64,000 nucleotides of DNA, taken from assembly GCA_019637435.1 (NCBI GenBank), contig JAHBVO010000001.1, positions 186,001-250,000 on the forward strand. Direction: 5' to 3'. Source of the stretch: Candidatus Obscuribacterales bacterium. Its GTDB lineage: Bacteria > Cyanobacteriota > Vampirovibrionia > Obscuribacterales > Obscuribacteraceae. The notes under the pieces are model-generated. The model saw nothing but the letters and a program-made list of their open reading frames with translations, was not told where the DNA came from and ran no database searches. Positions 18,401 through 27,800 of the stretch are shown here, one piece after another (position 1 is the stretch's first letter; each line of letters begins with the position of its first letter). The translations under genes and the position numbers were made by a program.

Positions 18401-21400
18401 TAATCCGCTCGTCGTCAACTGCGCTGACGCTGGTACCATCGCTAATAACAATGGATCCGGCGACGTGAATTTGAGCGGTAACATCGTGTTCAACGGTGGA
18501 CCGTTCGCGATTATCGCATCCGGTAACATCAACACTTCCGGTGCAACTCTGATCGATTTGACCGGCACCACAAACGGTGGCAACTTGACTTTGATGGCGG
18601 GTGTCACCTTCACTCCAACAACACCTGGTCAGACTCAGAACGCTGATACCTACACCATTACCGGATTCAGCACTCAGGGCGGTAACATCAACCTCAGCAC
18701 CGTCAACATTCTTACCGTTGGCAACAACGGCAACGGTGGTGCTGTCACTGCGATCGCGAACAATGGAATCACTAATGCTGGTATCGTGAGCCTCGGAAAC
18801 ATCGACACCTCCGGTACTGCTACGAGCGGGCAAGTCCGTATTATTGGAGCCGGTGGAGTTTCGACGGGCAACATTGATACGGCTGGTGGTATCACTAGTG
18901 GCAACATTAATATTGCTGTCGCGAAACCGGTCATCAGTGGGACCATATTTGTCCAGAACGGAGCAGTTACCGGCGGTTCCTTCACGACGGGTGCTGCGAC
19001 CAACGGTAACGTCCTGGTCGGCAACATCACTGCACCTGGTCGCGATGTCACTATTCTCGGAGCGCTCGGCGCCGGTGATACGATTTCTCAACGAGTTGGA
19101 ACTTCGATTGCGTCAAACAAGTTGATAGTGAACACGGGAGTCGGTACAGCGACGTTCGCGAGCACGAGTGTCGGTGAATTGAACACCTCTGGCGGTGGCG
19201 CTATAAGTTTGTTGAACGAAACCGACGGCATCATCCTCAATGGTGTCGCCGGAGTCGGACAAGACGTCGTCGTTAATGCCGGTGGAACAATCACGGTTCA
19301 AGGCACGGGCGTCAATGTCGACCAACTGACATTGACTGGAAACAGTGCCTTGGGCAATGCAATCGTCATCAACGCTGCCACGACGGCAAACGATGTCGAC
19401 CTGATCTCGGCCACGGGCAACATCCAGCTCGGAGCTGCTTTGACTGGTAACAACACTGTCGATCTCAACTCGAACGGCGCGATTACGCAGACGGCTGGAA
19501 CGGTTTCAGGTAACGCGTTAAGTGTTTCATTCGGAAGCGGACCGGTGACGTTGAACACTTCGGTTGCGTCACTGACGACGTTGTCTGCTGGAACGCTAAC
19601 CATCAACGAAGCTAACAACATCACGATCGGCTCGCAAGCCGTGACTGCATTGACGGTGAACTCGACGGCTGGAAATATAACAACCAGCGCAGACTTCCTC
19701 GTCAACGATCTCACGCTCACAGCCACCGCTGGAACGATCGGTATTACAAACGATATTACCGCGACAAACTCTGCGACGTTGACTGCCTCAGGCGGTATGA
19801 CAACGACGCTCGGTGGGTCGGTCATAACGAATAATGCCGTTCTCTCCTCTGCTGGCGCGATTGGAACCGACTCTGCAAACAGGTTCACGATCGTCGCTAA
19901 CAACATGCGTGTGGCAGCAGCGCAGAATGCATTCGTCAACAACACCTTGGCCGGTGCAGTCGTTCTTGGTAACAGCATCGCCACCAACACGCTGGATATC
20001 TTTACTGTCGGTGATCTGACCGGAGCTGGAACTGCCAGCTCAGCGAATACGGTGCTCGCTACCGGCGGTAAGTTCGCTCTCACCGGTGCACTGACCGGCA
20101 CCACTACCCTGACTCTGACTGCTAACAACAACATCGTGAACGCCGACCTCACAGGTACCCTCACGACGCCTTCGTTGAAGCTCACCTCCGTGACCGGTTC
20201 GATCGGCGTCGATGAAAATAATCCATTCAATGTTGCAGCCGGAATCGGCACTATTTCCGGTAACGCACTCGCTGCAACCGGAAGTGTATTTATCAACAGC
20301 GCATCAACAGTGGGTGTGAACTTCGCAGAATCAACGGCCGGTAACGACTTGAGCCTCGCATCAGCAGGCGCGCTCACCGTGACGGGCGACCTCACCTCGG
20401 TGAACGGTGACCTGTCTGTCCTGGGCTCAGGCGGCTTCCTCACTATCGGTGACAACACCACATTGACTGCTTTCAGCAGCATCAACATAATCAATACGAC
20501 CAGTGATAAGAAAGCCAAGCTCATTCTTGGAACCGGTTCGACCATTGTTACAAATGCCAAAATCGCCGGACTGGGTGACGTCACGATTGCACTCGGACCG
20601 AGCATCCTTCCTCCAGGCGGCAACAAAACACCGAAGTTCACGACTGTTGTCGAGAACGGCGGTACTGTCAGCTTCTCGGGAAGACGGGCTAAGGGTCTAT
20701 CTCCTCAGAACATCTTCACCGCGCAAGGTGCTGATATTCTCGTAAGCAATAACTTGAGAAACAACCTCATTGAGATTCGAGGCGGCGTCACGGTGACGGC
20801 AGACCCGCCTGTGCCGGTGGGAACTCCTGTCTATATCAGCTATGGCAAAGGCGTGATGCACGGAGCGGATGCCACCACATCTTCGCCAGCCGCCACTACG
20901 GATAGTGCTTTCGCTTCCGAGCTGATTAGCTCAGCACCGGTCGCTTCAACTGCTGCATTGCAGTTGGTATCCCTCAACAACATGACCGCTACCAACTCGC
21001 TTGGAAGCAGCAATTTGTTGAATGCAAGCGACTCCGCCTCTAATCTGGCGACCGTTTCGACAAACGGATTGGCTGGAGCGGTAGGCACGACTGCGGATAA
21101 CTCGTACATGACGACCAACGCGCCAAGTTCGATGAACTTCGATGTTCAACTCTGTACCGACATGGAACTCGGTTTCTCCGCTAGCGCGAACGGTGTTTCA
21201 ACAGTGCCACATTCGGATTGCGTGACGATGGACCACGGCAGTGTTCTTTTCGTTGCATCGAAGGATACAACTGTCGTTTCACCGAAGGGAACGGTTAAGT
21301 TAGCAGCCGGCGCGATCGCACTGGTTGTCGCTGATGCCACTCACCTGTCGGTTTACGATGTAAACGATCATCATAAGAGAAGCGTTGAAGTCGAAGTCGG

Positions 21401-21740
21401 CGGCAGAAGCATCCCATTGGCTCCGGGAAGACACGTCACCGTGACTAACGATAAATGCGCTCAGTTCGCTGAAGTTAATGCAATCGAAGCGATGATGCAC
21501 AGAAACGTCGGTCATCACGACATGGGCAACGGTCGCAAAGCCTTCACCACTGAATTCTCGCTGCCAGGCGCAATTCAAGTGCTGAAACCGCTCAAGGCTT
21601 TGCTAAGTTCCAAGCATCCAGAAGCTCAGAAAGTCGCAGCGAAGGTAGTTAAAACCTCTGCAATCGTGTTGCAACTCGGTCAGAACGGAGCCGCTTACGA
21701 ATTCCACACCAAGCCGAAAACAGTTGCACTCAACTGGTAA
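9483..21740 (+). CDS. Giant secreted beta-helix repeat protein with C-terminal FecR-like domain, copy 1 (4085 aa)
   Basis: Probable cell-surface fibre or adhesin of the filamentous-haemagglutinin type; actual function unknown. Residues 1-35 form a long basic signal peptide (MSKKSVRVRNSFSRRW, hydrophobic core, AAAA cleavage). The motif FREFRDANAGIDRSALRRMYRTEFG follows at residues 40-64. About 110-450 is a conserved N-terminal domain with haemagglutinin-like phrases such as NLSNYGTITSKGSLTLSAG. I count about 16 copies of a unit of roughly 140 residues, typified by GDIG-LDIDA-NLTA-GSVFV-D-N-VNLGGGSSA and SILNANISGGL. A tract of shorter coils (about 20 residues) covers about 1120-1475. Cysteine-marked modules sit near residues 433 and 2962. 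The FecR-like domain is at about 3918-3990, and the conserved tail ends KTVALNW. The frame is intact throughout. No autotransporter barrel, LPXTG or dockerin is visible. Confidence 0.9.
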   Translation: MSKKSVRVRNSFSRRWAGVISASLFFVAAHSAAAADDRPSFREFRDANAGIDRSALRRMYRTEFGGGGRSADPAAISIPSIPMPAVSSVSDAVRVTGTTRRIEKRLERQGVINQSIQQVDSNLVNIRGGVSLDLTSTTRNITLGNNLFGKVSAVEITVGGETKTVQAGSQVSAAEYIAVKQILSGNSQKITIDNAGSAIGGEVDLGSITANNDVMRASDLVVPVNVTTYGDFSKRSDFKLLGDLTNAGTVHTYSSHKNGGAIRADDITNQAGALISSETDLGLFASGNLSNYGTITSKGSLTLSAGETLTNASEVSAKRDVNLNAPNILNTGSVTSLKGDINIDGPTTAELNVTANGGTFTAANAINVRNSEYAGAFNTNVTGGDFFSQELNLNAGNGVMQTHVGELTGVLNQTGSEAHVTASTDELVLGEVCLTGDPTFKNDSGNITIAGNITVNEQLAIIASGNVSSVNNITITAATAATGFPITIVAGADQLVAGTNSTTLPGGGTAQGTSLTGVASATGGSILLGNNVTISSRSTGATGAGGDVLLAAFEGGNVGSGRVNVGGGTTTINTGGRTAGDANGNVTIIAGLQNGNAVNVGFINTTGGNTSTGQINITTTQPISSNGGNIVYNLNGTIASGNSLIAGPGVGTNANVTFVRNSLTNVDVFVDADTITTLTGSSVTSNFGTINFTSVNGIIGAGVGSLVSAPTVNLVSQNTDIGSISQRVRVDANNLYVDAPLGSVYVQDIDEVNLLAATVQGDFNILAQGTLSNSGAIAGDTVTLRSSGGNINILNTITGVSGVDLRASFNVEGTAQITSPVLAVQSDLANIGSVSSLIIDVDDLRITAPNGSATLTDLNSVNLGGGDSSVFGTLKLTADFGISNTSNVTANIVDLTATNGVFTLGAGTVITGLTSINLTAGQSIQTVDLGASLVSPRINLTSLLANIGTNSALPLNLDAQSVTLNAANGNVWFSDPNSVNLGPGASSALSTFEVTAANNLTSTGSVFATDVNLTATAGGFDLDGAVAGTNSIKLTSANSILNTSISGGLSNGFGGAVANLELTSTSGDIGSVSNDLDIDADNLTFTATNGSAYIHDLNDVTVLGNSFAQFNIGLVANGAFSNVGTIDSGNSTDITADSIDVQNDITAGGNIALSANTTLTTSAALTADNNIDLDSNGSISTSGPVSANGDVFATANGAINAFDTVSAAGDVTLFATGGNISTFQDVTAGGDATISGDSIQTLGTVSATSGSVILAANVGTANITGLVSAGVDIDISGNGVTTFNTLSAGNLVSIDSQSTLTTLGGITTNTGDVVITAVGDISVNSSVNSGFGLFISSTGGDVDTLDVLNAVDLISIDGGDITTNGDVTSATSSISIVAGNDATINGALNTGTDVFVFANNDVIVSDITSGTSIDIYAGNNINSGGNVNASGPVFMQADNQLTTQNITTTDDISLDGENGVTVNGPLSGDEVNLSSGSAFVQLNNLVTAVTAVSIASDDDILNANLVGGLSTPALNLTSYSGDIGASGDYLNVDVTDLTANAGFGDVFVRAANGVNLADNAGGSSALNSFNIVATTGDITSSGTISADIVNLTSELGAINLGSDVTATTSANLLAETNITNVVGSAVTAPTVDLTANTGSIGTDSSSRFTVDSDNLTLSATAGSAFVRDIFSTNIVSATALSTIDIVAFDDLSSSGAIAADVVSLEATGGGLTLAGSVTGTTSVSLRSDDSIVNASVTGGVSAPQINLNSFSNSINLSTIDFVNLSAIASGDIILSDANGFNFGVDDTSAGGDITVTIANGNLTSNSAVFAGGTITFDVDATSTGSFVLDGPVTALTINLFSGATISDASISGGLFASNINLSSLNNINITTVDFTNVVANASGSVTLVDTTGNMNIGPGASSAGTFFTASAPVDLTSSGTVTAGTTASLTAVGGKLVLDAFVDAQTINLVSNDSILNSSIAGGLFTSGGAVNQLNLLVNNGEIGALGVGGALSIDAVNLTANAPIANAFISDTAGGININGASGAFDVFLLNATGNITSTVAGTIDANAVNLTTSGGFFTLNGAVTGVSSIALTATTNLIIDANIAGGLNAPTLILTAQQIGVGSGDRLDINTDNLIATATAGGVFVADADDLDVNSASATASIDIVATGDLHSSGLISAGDDVTLRAVNGDFLLNGEVRAVDTITLRSFDSILNANIAGGLTGAGGTAAVANLVLTSDNGDIGAGLDTLKIDAVNLGANTPAGSVFITDDGHLGDDNINVNVASAAQDTFELTADNNLTSSASISGTTVFLNALGGSFTLAGSVQGLAEINLTSNGTINNAAVVGGLSSPQINLASSANNIDITSIDFAQVSALAANGYVNLADANDISIGADSSLSGTSFTVTAADSVTVAGAITAGTTLSLTATGGSINVNAPLEAVTIALSANDSILDANVVGGLTADNFNFESTAGDISLSSLNLTNVIANAFGFVSLSDTTGSMTFNGASSAGTSFTAAAPINLNSTAAGTITAVDVDLTATGGAFDLDGAVTGTTSIKLTSSASILDANVSGGLNSGIGIPAAFLDLTSTNGNIGDILDFLNVDADVLRANAATGTVFVEDANDITLGGGSSAAGVAFGILSGGDITVNSNVTAPIVALTAGDDITLNANVSGSTGVSLNAGDALTQTAGIVSGGLLTVDFGAASATLSTNVAQLTTVGDATDLTVLEADNIQLLSQVVDVLDVNSTSGSISTGADLSLTALVLTSNTGTIDISNNITATGAVTFDTSTGNGSITQTAGTLITTPLLTMFSAAGGIGTGALPIRVNGTGAGAITVIAEAVGGDVNITYTGTNTISLDGSTGNNNFSVAALTGTIQTLDDIDGTGHLKLTTSNIIHSNTFDFDTIEVATAGSGSNLTISGTGGFFNSENGTTFDTLEGDMTFAGNTTFGGNGDAILTVKDLGGVNNFFTVNGGVSVVGQNQLTVNACDLILTGSLSGNPLVVNCADAGTIANNNGSGDVNLSGNIVFNGGPFAIIASGNINTSGATLIDLTGTTNGGNLTLMAGVTFTPTTPGQTQNADTYTITGFSTQGGNINLSTVNILTVGNNGNGGAVTAIANNGITNAGIVSLGNIDTSGTATSGQVRIIGAGGVSTGNIDTAGGITSGNINIAVAKPVISGTIFVQNGAVTGGSFTTGAATNGNVLVGNITAPGRDVTILGALGAGDTISQRVGTSIASNKLIVNTGVGTATFASTSVGELNTSGGGAISLLNETDGIILNGVAGVGQDVVVNAGGTITVQGTGVNVDQLTLTGNSALGNAIVINAATTANDVDLISATGNIQLGAALTGNNTVDLNSNGAITQTAGTVSGNALSVSFGSGPVTLNTSVASLTTLSAGTLTINEANNITIGSQAVTALTVNSTAGNITTSADFLVNDLTLTATAGTIGITNDITATNSATLTASGGMTTTLGGSVITNNAVLSSAGAIGTDSANRFTIVANNMRVAAAQNAFVNNTLAGAVVLGNSIATNTLDIFTVGDLTGAGTASSANTVLATGGKFALTGALTGTTTLTLTANNNIVNADLTGTLTTPSLKLTSVTGSIGVDENNPFNVAAGIGTISGNALAATGSVFINSASTVGVNFAESTAGNDLSLASAGALTVTGDLTSVNGDLSVLGSGGFLTIGDNTTLTAFSSINIINTTSDKKAKLILGTGSTIVTNAKIAGLGDVTIALGPSILPPGGNKTPKFTTVVENGGTVSFSGRRAKGLSPQNIFTAQGADILVSNNLRNNLIEIRGGVTVTADPPVPVGTPVYISYGKGVMHGADATTSSPAATTDSAFASELISSAPVASTAALQLVSLNNMTATNSLGSSNLLNASDSASNLATVSTNGLAGAVGTTADNSYMTTNAPSSMNFDVQLCTDMELGFSASANGVSTVPHSDCVTMDHGSVLFVASKDTTVVSPKGTVKLAAGAIALVVADATHLSVYDVNDHHKRSVEVEVGGRSIPLAPGRHVTVTNDKCAQFAEVNAIEAMMHRNVGHHDMGNGRKAFTTEFSLPGAIQVLKPLKALLSSKHPEAQKVAAKVVKTSAIVLQLGQNGAAYEFHTKPKTVALNW
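12850..13910 (+). repeat. Short-coil repeat tract inside giant copy 1
   Basis: Encodes about 350 residues in which the normal 140-residue units are replaced by successive coils of about 18-22 residues. Recurring phrases are G-V-A-GDV-I-A-GNIST, for example AAGDVTLFATGGNISTF, AGVDIDISGNGVTTFNTL and ATSSISIVAGNDATING. Equivalent but different tracts lie at about 25250-25830 in copy 2 and about 36960-37450 in copy 3. The period fits single turns of a right-handed beta-helix. Boundaries are approximate. Confidence 0.6.
21235..21445 (+). other. FecR-like domain of giant copy 1
   Basis: Encodes about 70 residues with the FecR pattern: GSVLFVASKDTTVVSPKG, VKLAAGAIALVVAD, LSVYDVNDHHK, GGRSIPLAPGRHVTV. 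Just upstream are two cysteines (CTDMEL and SDCVTM). FecR domains normally occur in periplasmic regulators of ECF sigma factors and, less often, at the ends of large secreted proteins; here no sigma factor is nearby. Confidence 0.7.
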
Positions 21741-21747
21741 TTGCAAC

Positions 21748-21786
21748 GCTCCCGAGCATGAGAACTGAGGTTCCGTGCTCGGGGGC
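21748..21786 (+). terminator. Hairpin after giant copy 1
   Basis: An 11 bp stem (21748-21758 with 21776-21786, one G-U) encloses a smaller GAAC/GTTC stem. The downstream run GTCTCGCGTTTCTTTCGTTTC is T-rich but interrupted. It lies 8 nt after the stop codon and 53 nt before the next giant gene, so it may terminate or attenuate read-through. Confidence 0.6.
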
Positions 21787-21839
21787 GTCTCGCGTTTCTT
21801 TCGTTTCTCACTTCAATTTATTTTTGCAGGACCAACATA

Positions 21840-24800
21840 ATGAGTAAGAAGGCAGTCAGAGTTCGTAAGTCGGCTGTTAAGCAGTGGATGGCAATCATTC
21901 TTGGTTCCCTGTCTGCATCAGCCATGCAGGCAGCCCAGGCTGCTCCCGAGCATGACCGAACAACGTTCAGAGAGTTTCGAGATCAGAATCCCGGCATTGA
22001 CAGGCAAACTTTGCGCGGTATGTATCGCCAGGAGTTTGGTGGCGCAGGTGGTGCCCGAAATGCAGCATCTCCATCGACTTTCCTGGCAGTTCCTTCTTTG
22101 AGCGGAAATGTAAATACGACGCAATCAACCGGTGCTTCGCTTGGATCGAATCGTGCTGACAGATGGACTCAGCGACTCGAGCGTCACAACGGCGTCGTGA
22201 ACCAGTCTTTGCAAAATAATTCTGACGGCAATCTCGTTTCACTGAAGAACGGCGTAAATCTAGACCTTTCCTCGACAGTTCGAAACATCACTCTAGGGCA
22301 GAAGCTCTTTGGTAACGTCAACTCAGTTGAAATAAGTGTCGGTGGCGAAGTCAAAACGATCTCGGCTGGTCAACAAGTGACCGCTTCCGAATACGTAGCC
22401 GTCAAGCAAGTCCTTGCAGGTGGCGGACAGAAAGTCACGCTGGACGCAACGGGTGCTTCTATTGGTGGTCAGGTGGATCTGGGCTCCATCACAGCTAACA
22501 ATGACGTCATGAAAGCCTCTGACCTGATCGTGCCCGTCGGCGTCACAACCTACGGGGATTTCGGAAAGGGTTCGGATTTCAGATTGCAAGGCGACCTGAC
22601 GAACTACGGCTCAGTGTACGCAGTATCCAGCAGTAAGTCTGTTCGCGGCGGTACGATTTATGCCGATGACATCACAAATCAGGCTGGCGGTGTTATCTCG
22701 ACTGTTTTGAACAACGGTCAGAGAAACGACCTTGGTGGAAAAGGTGGGGCCGTTGATCTCGGTTTAAACGCTAAAGGGGACCTCAGCAACTACGGTAGTA
22801 TCACATCCAGTGGCAGCTTGACACTGACAGCCGGTGGCAATCTAACTAACGCATCTGACGTCAGCGCAGTCAGAGATGTGAATCTGAGTTCATCATCCAT
22901 CGTCAACAGTGGTCGTGTCGAATCATATAAAGGCAACGTAAATGTTGATGGACCCGCAACACTTGACCTGAACGTAAACAATGACGGTGGAACAATCTCC
23001 GCTCTGAACGGAGCGATAAACGTTCGTAACGCAGCATTTTCAGAGCCTTTTAACACCAACGTCTCAGGTGGAGATTTATTCAGCCGCGAGCTGAATTTGA
23101 ACGCCGGCGATGGTGTCCTTCGGGTCGACGTTAACGAACTGACTGGAACCATAAATCAGACAGGTTCCGAAGCTCATGTGCAAGCTGCTACTGCTGAGCT
23201 GAACATCGGTCAAGTGTGTCTGACGGGTGACCCGACCTTCAAGAATAGTGCCGGAAATATCAACATTGCAGGCGACATTACAGTCGCTGAGGATCTGGCG
23301 ATCATTGCCAGTGGCAACATCACAAGCGCCAATAATGTCACTATCACTGCAACGTCTGCGGGACAGGGTTATAACATTACGCTCATAGCTGGAGCGGAGC
23401 AACTGCCCGGTGGCACCAACAGTTCGACTCTCCCGGGCGGCACGTTTTCCGGAACCACACTGACCGGTAATGCCTCCACAGGTGGTGGCAGTGTTCTTCT
23501 CGGAAGTGGCGTGACCATATCGTCGGCCGGATTGAATGCGAGCGATAATGCAGGTGACGTCCTCGTTGCCGCGTTCGCTGGTTTGAACTTTAATTCTGGG
23601 CGTGTGAATCTGGGTGGAACTCAAATTAATGCCAATTCCGGTACAGGTGATGCTGGCGACATCACGATCATCGCCGGGGCTCAGAACACTACCGCGGTCA
23701 CGTTAGGCGGCATCAACGCGGCCTCGCCAAATCTAACAAACTCTGTCACCGTCTCTACATTGCAGCCAATGTCTTCGAATGGGTTAAACATTGTCTTCAA
23801 TGCAAACGGTCAGATTACTTCCGGAAATACGCTCGTCGGCAATAGTGGAACTCCTACAACGGGTGGCAACATTCAGATAAATAGCGGAGTAATAGATGTA
23901 GCTGGAGCTCTGGGTATTTCGTCGACCGGCAACATCAATCAAGCAGGCGGTAGCACCGTTTCGGCAGCCGCAGCGATTATCTTAGCGGAAGGAAACATCA
24001 CCAATACTGCCAGTTCGACAATCGGTGCCGGGGCTTTCCTTGTTCTTACGAGTATGAATGGCAATATCGGCTCCTCGGCCTCTGGCAGGCTGAATCTGAC
24101 CGGACCGGATATTGGAGCAGTCGCCTCGAATGGCTCTGTCTTTATCAATGTAACTGGTGCTGCCAACATTGATGGTAGTGCCGCTGGTATCTTCGATCTT
24201 CAAGCGAACGGAGCTATCACCACTGATAATCCGATCACCGCTGATGTCGTCAATTTGCGTTCGCTGACAAGCAATGTCACATTGTCCCAGCTCATAACGG
24301 CAACGACTAGCGCGACTATTCGGGCTCAAACCGGCATCACTTCTGTAATTCCAGCATCAGTGACCGCTCCGCAGGTGAACTTGCGATCGGAGACCGGAGA
24401 TATTGTCGGTAATGTCGAAGCAACGAATTTGACGGTTAACGCACTCAGCGGAAATGCGACAATCGTAGATGCGACGAACCTCGCCATGGGTGGTGGCTCT
24501 TCGTTTGTTTCAGGTGCTCTCCAGGTAAACGCTGCTAACCTTTCGACTACCAGCAGTGTGAGCGGAAATCAGCTGTCGTTTATCGCAAGCGGTTCATTGA
24601 ACATCGCCAGTAACCTGACTGCTTCGAATTTTATATCGCTAACCTCCGCTGGAAACATTTTGAATTCCTCGATAACTGGAGTTCTAACTAGTCCGAACCT
24701 TCAGCTCACGTCCACCGCAGGAGACATCGGCACAAGCGCGACGCCTCTGTTACTGGACGCAAACCATGTTACTCTTCAAGCTAATAACGTTTATTTCAGC

Positions 24801-27800
24801 GACCCCAATACTGTTACCGTTGGAACCAGCACTGCGCTTTTCGATTTTAATGTCACGGCCAACAACAACATCCTGAGCGATGGCGCAATTTCAGCCACCG
24901 ATGTTGTTCTTCAAGCAACCAATGGCAGTCTCGGTTTGAACGGCCTGGTGACTGGAACCGACTCGATTTCATTGACGTCTTTCAACAGCATCTCCGCGGG
25001 CAGTATTGCTGGTGGTCTAGCCGGCAGTGGCGCAACAGTATTTGACCTCACTCTCGCTTCCGTGAACGGTAGCATCGGCTCGCTTGGACAACCGCTTGCG
25101 GTCAATGCTACCTTTGTCGACGCTAGTGCCGCAGGTAGCGTCACTCTGACGAATAGTGCCACTTCTACGAGCTTTATTCAGGGTGTCGCTGGTCTTGATT
25201 TTAGCTATTCAACTACAGGTGGTTCCCTCACTGCGGATGGCAGTGGTGTGAGCGCTGGTCGCAATATAATTCTTGATTCCGCCAACTCTCTCTCCATTAA
25301 CGATGTTCCATTGTCGACCACTGGAGGCAACATAAGCCTTCTAGCTGGTAACAGTCTCTTTCTGAATCAGGATGTCAGCGCGAGCGGTAACGTCACCGCG
25401 CAAACTTCAAGTGGTTCGGTTTTTGCCGGACAAATTGATGCAGGCGGCAACGTTGTTATAGCATCTGGCTCGAATACCTTTGACAGTGTTTTCTTGAACG
25501 GCGACGTCACTGCCGCAGGAAATATCAACATCAGCTCAAACGACAGCATCTTTGCTAATGAGCTGTTAACCGCTACTACGGGTGATATCGTCTTAGACTC
25601 GGTTGATTCGATTTACACAAACAAAGTTCTTAGTGCTGGACGCGACGTACGAATTACATCCACGACTGGCAATTTGTTCATCAACGAAGATGTGACCGCC
25701 GGGCGGGACGTGTCTCTCTCTGGCAGTCTTTCAGTTTTCACCTACCAGCCAATCAGCAGTCGCAATGTCGCCATCGAGTCTTCTATTGGAAGTGTTTTCG
25801 TCAATGGTCAGGTGACTGCGACAGATACTATATCCCTCACGTCTTTCGATAATATAAGCGATGCAAACTTAGGAAGCCCAACGGTTCTGTCAGCGCCACA
25901 AATCAATTTGACTTCTACAAATGGATCGATTGGCTCAAACGCAAATGAACTGGATATCGATGCCGTTAACCTGACGTTGAATGCACCCACAGGCATGGTT
26001 TATGTAGTCGATCCGAACAGCGTAAACCTGACAGGAATCAATTCTGCTGGAACCAATCTGCTCCAGACGTTCTCAGTGCTTGGAACCACTGGTCTCACGT
26101 TGACTGCTGAAATTACTGCAGACGTCGTCAGGCTTTCTTCTTCTGCCAGCATTCAGTTCGGGGGAAGCATAACCTCGCGCGTCGCGCGCTTTTCTGCAAC
26201 CGGTGATGTCATGGTTGATTCCGGCTCTCTCGTGACGGCAACTGGACAAGTGCAGTTGTCTGCCAGCAATGTCGGATCGGTTAGTGGCAGACTTAAGCTA
26301 TCGTCGCCGAGCGTTGTGTCGCTTGTAACTGGTTCCGATTACCTGGATGCCGTAGGCAACACCACAGTTTCGATTGCGGAAGGTGGTCTTTTGGATATCA
26401 GGGCGGAAGGCGACGTAAACTTGGGGGCTATCGATGTTGCTTCGTTAGTCGGGACATCCACCGGTGGTGGTATCACTGCTACTGGAACTGTTTTGGCGTC
26501 ATCCTCAGTTGTGTTGACGGCGTATGATAGCTTCACGGCCGCCAGTAATCTGAATACTGTTGTCACCCCGACTCTTTCTGTGACATCAACTAACGGCAAT
26601 GTTGGAGATATCGCGCCAATACTGGTTTCTGGCACCGTCTCGTCACTAACTCTCAATGCGCCGTCTGGGTTTGTCAACGTACAGGCGAACAATCCGAATG
26701 TGGCGTTGGTTGGTGATTCAGCTGCCATGGGTATGTTCTCCTTGCAGAGCTCCGGCAACATCACGGTACCAGGTACGGTATCGGGAGAGCCTGCAATTCT
26801 TGTCGCAGCGGGAACCGTTTCAATCACCGGCTCGGTAAGCAGTTCAGACTTTGTTGAAATCAGCGCATCGAGCATTAGTGCTACGGATATACCGGTGGGA
26901 ACTATTCTCGCTCCTGCTGTAGTGCTTGACTCTGCAACAGGTATCGGCTCTAGCCTCGCTCCTATTCAGTTAGCCACGTCAGAATTGACTTTCTCCGCCG
27001 CAGCCGGAAGTGCCTATATCGAGAATAACGGAGCGCTGAATGTCCTCACCGGCAGTGCGTCTGGCACTGCATCAGTCGAGAGCACAGGCGACCTCAGCAG
27101 TTCCGGCACAATTTCGGGTGCCGATGTAAACTTGACCTCCACCTCCGGCATTCTGGACCTGGATGGCAGCGTTGAAGGAAGCAACAGCATTACGCTCACG
27201 TCCTTCGGGTCTATATTAAACGTTAACATCAGCGGCGGCTTAAGCGATGGACTGGGCGGTCCGGTACCGAATCTGACGCTTGTTTCGACCTCTGGAAGCA
27301 TTGGTTCGATTCCTTCCTCACCGCTTGAAATTGATGCAACCAACCTCGTCGCATTGGCTGCTAATGACGTGTTCATTACTGATACCGCAGGTGATGTCAA
27401 CGTCTCCGGACCGAGTTCCGCAGGAGCTGCCTATATCTTCGATCTGACAGCGACAAACAATCTCACGGTCGGTGCACTTGGAACCATCTCGGCTAAGGAC
27501 GTTCATTTAACGGCCCTGGGCGGCTCTCTGACGCTCAATGCACTGGTGACCGGAACTAGCAACATCAATTTGACCGCCAATGGGGCGATCGATGATTCAT
27601 CAATTCTTGGTGGACTTAGTTCACCGGTCATCAATTTGACTTCCGATACAAGTAGCATTAACGTGACAACAGTTGATTTCTCAACCGTCACTGCCAATGC
27701 GGCAACCTTTGTTAATTTGACCGACACAGCTGGTTCAATGAACATCGGACCTGCTCCATCGTCGGCGGGCACGACATTCACAGCGACCTCCGGAAGCCTC

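Noticed and set aside
14066..20641. Very long open frames (up to 447 codons) on the minus strand inside the giant genes
   Set aside because: They arise because the repeated Thr/Ser/Asn/Gly codons avoid stops on the opposite strand. They have no ribosome sites or recognisable domains, and they occur equally inside copies 2 and 3.
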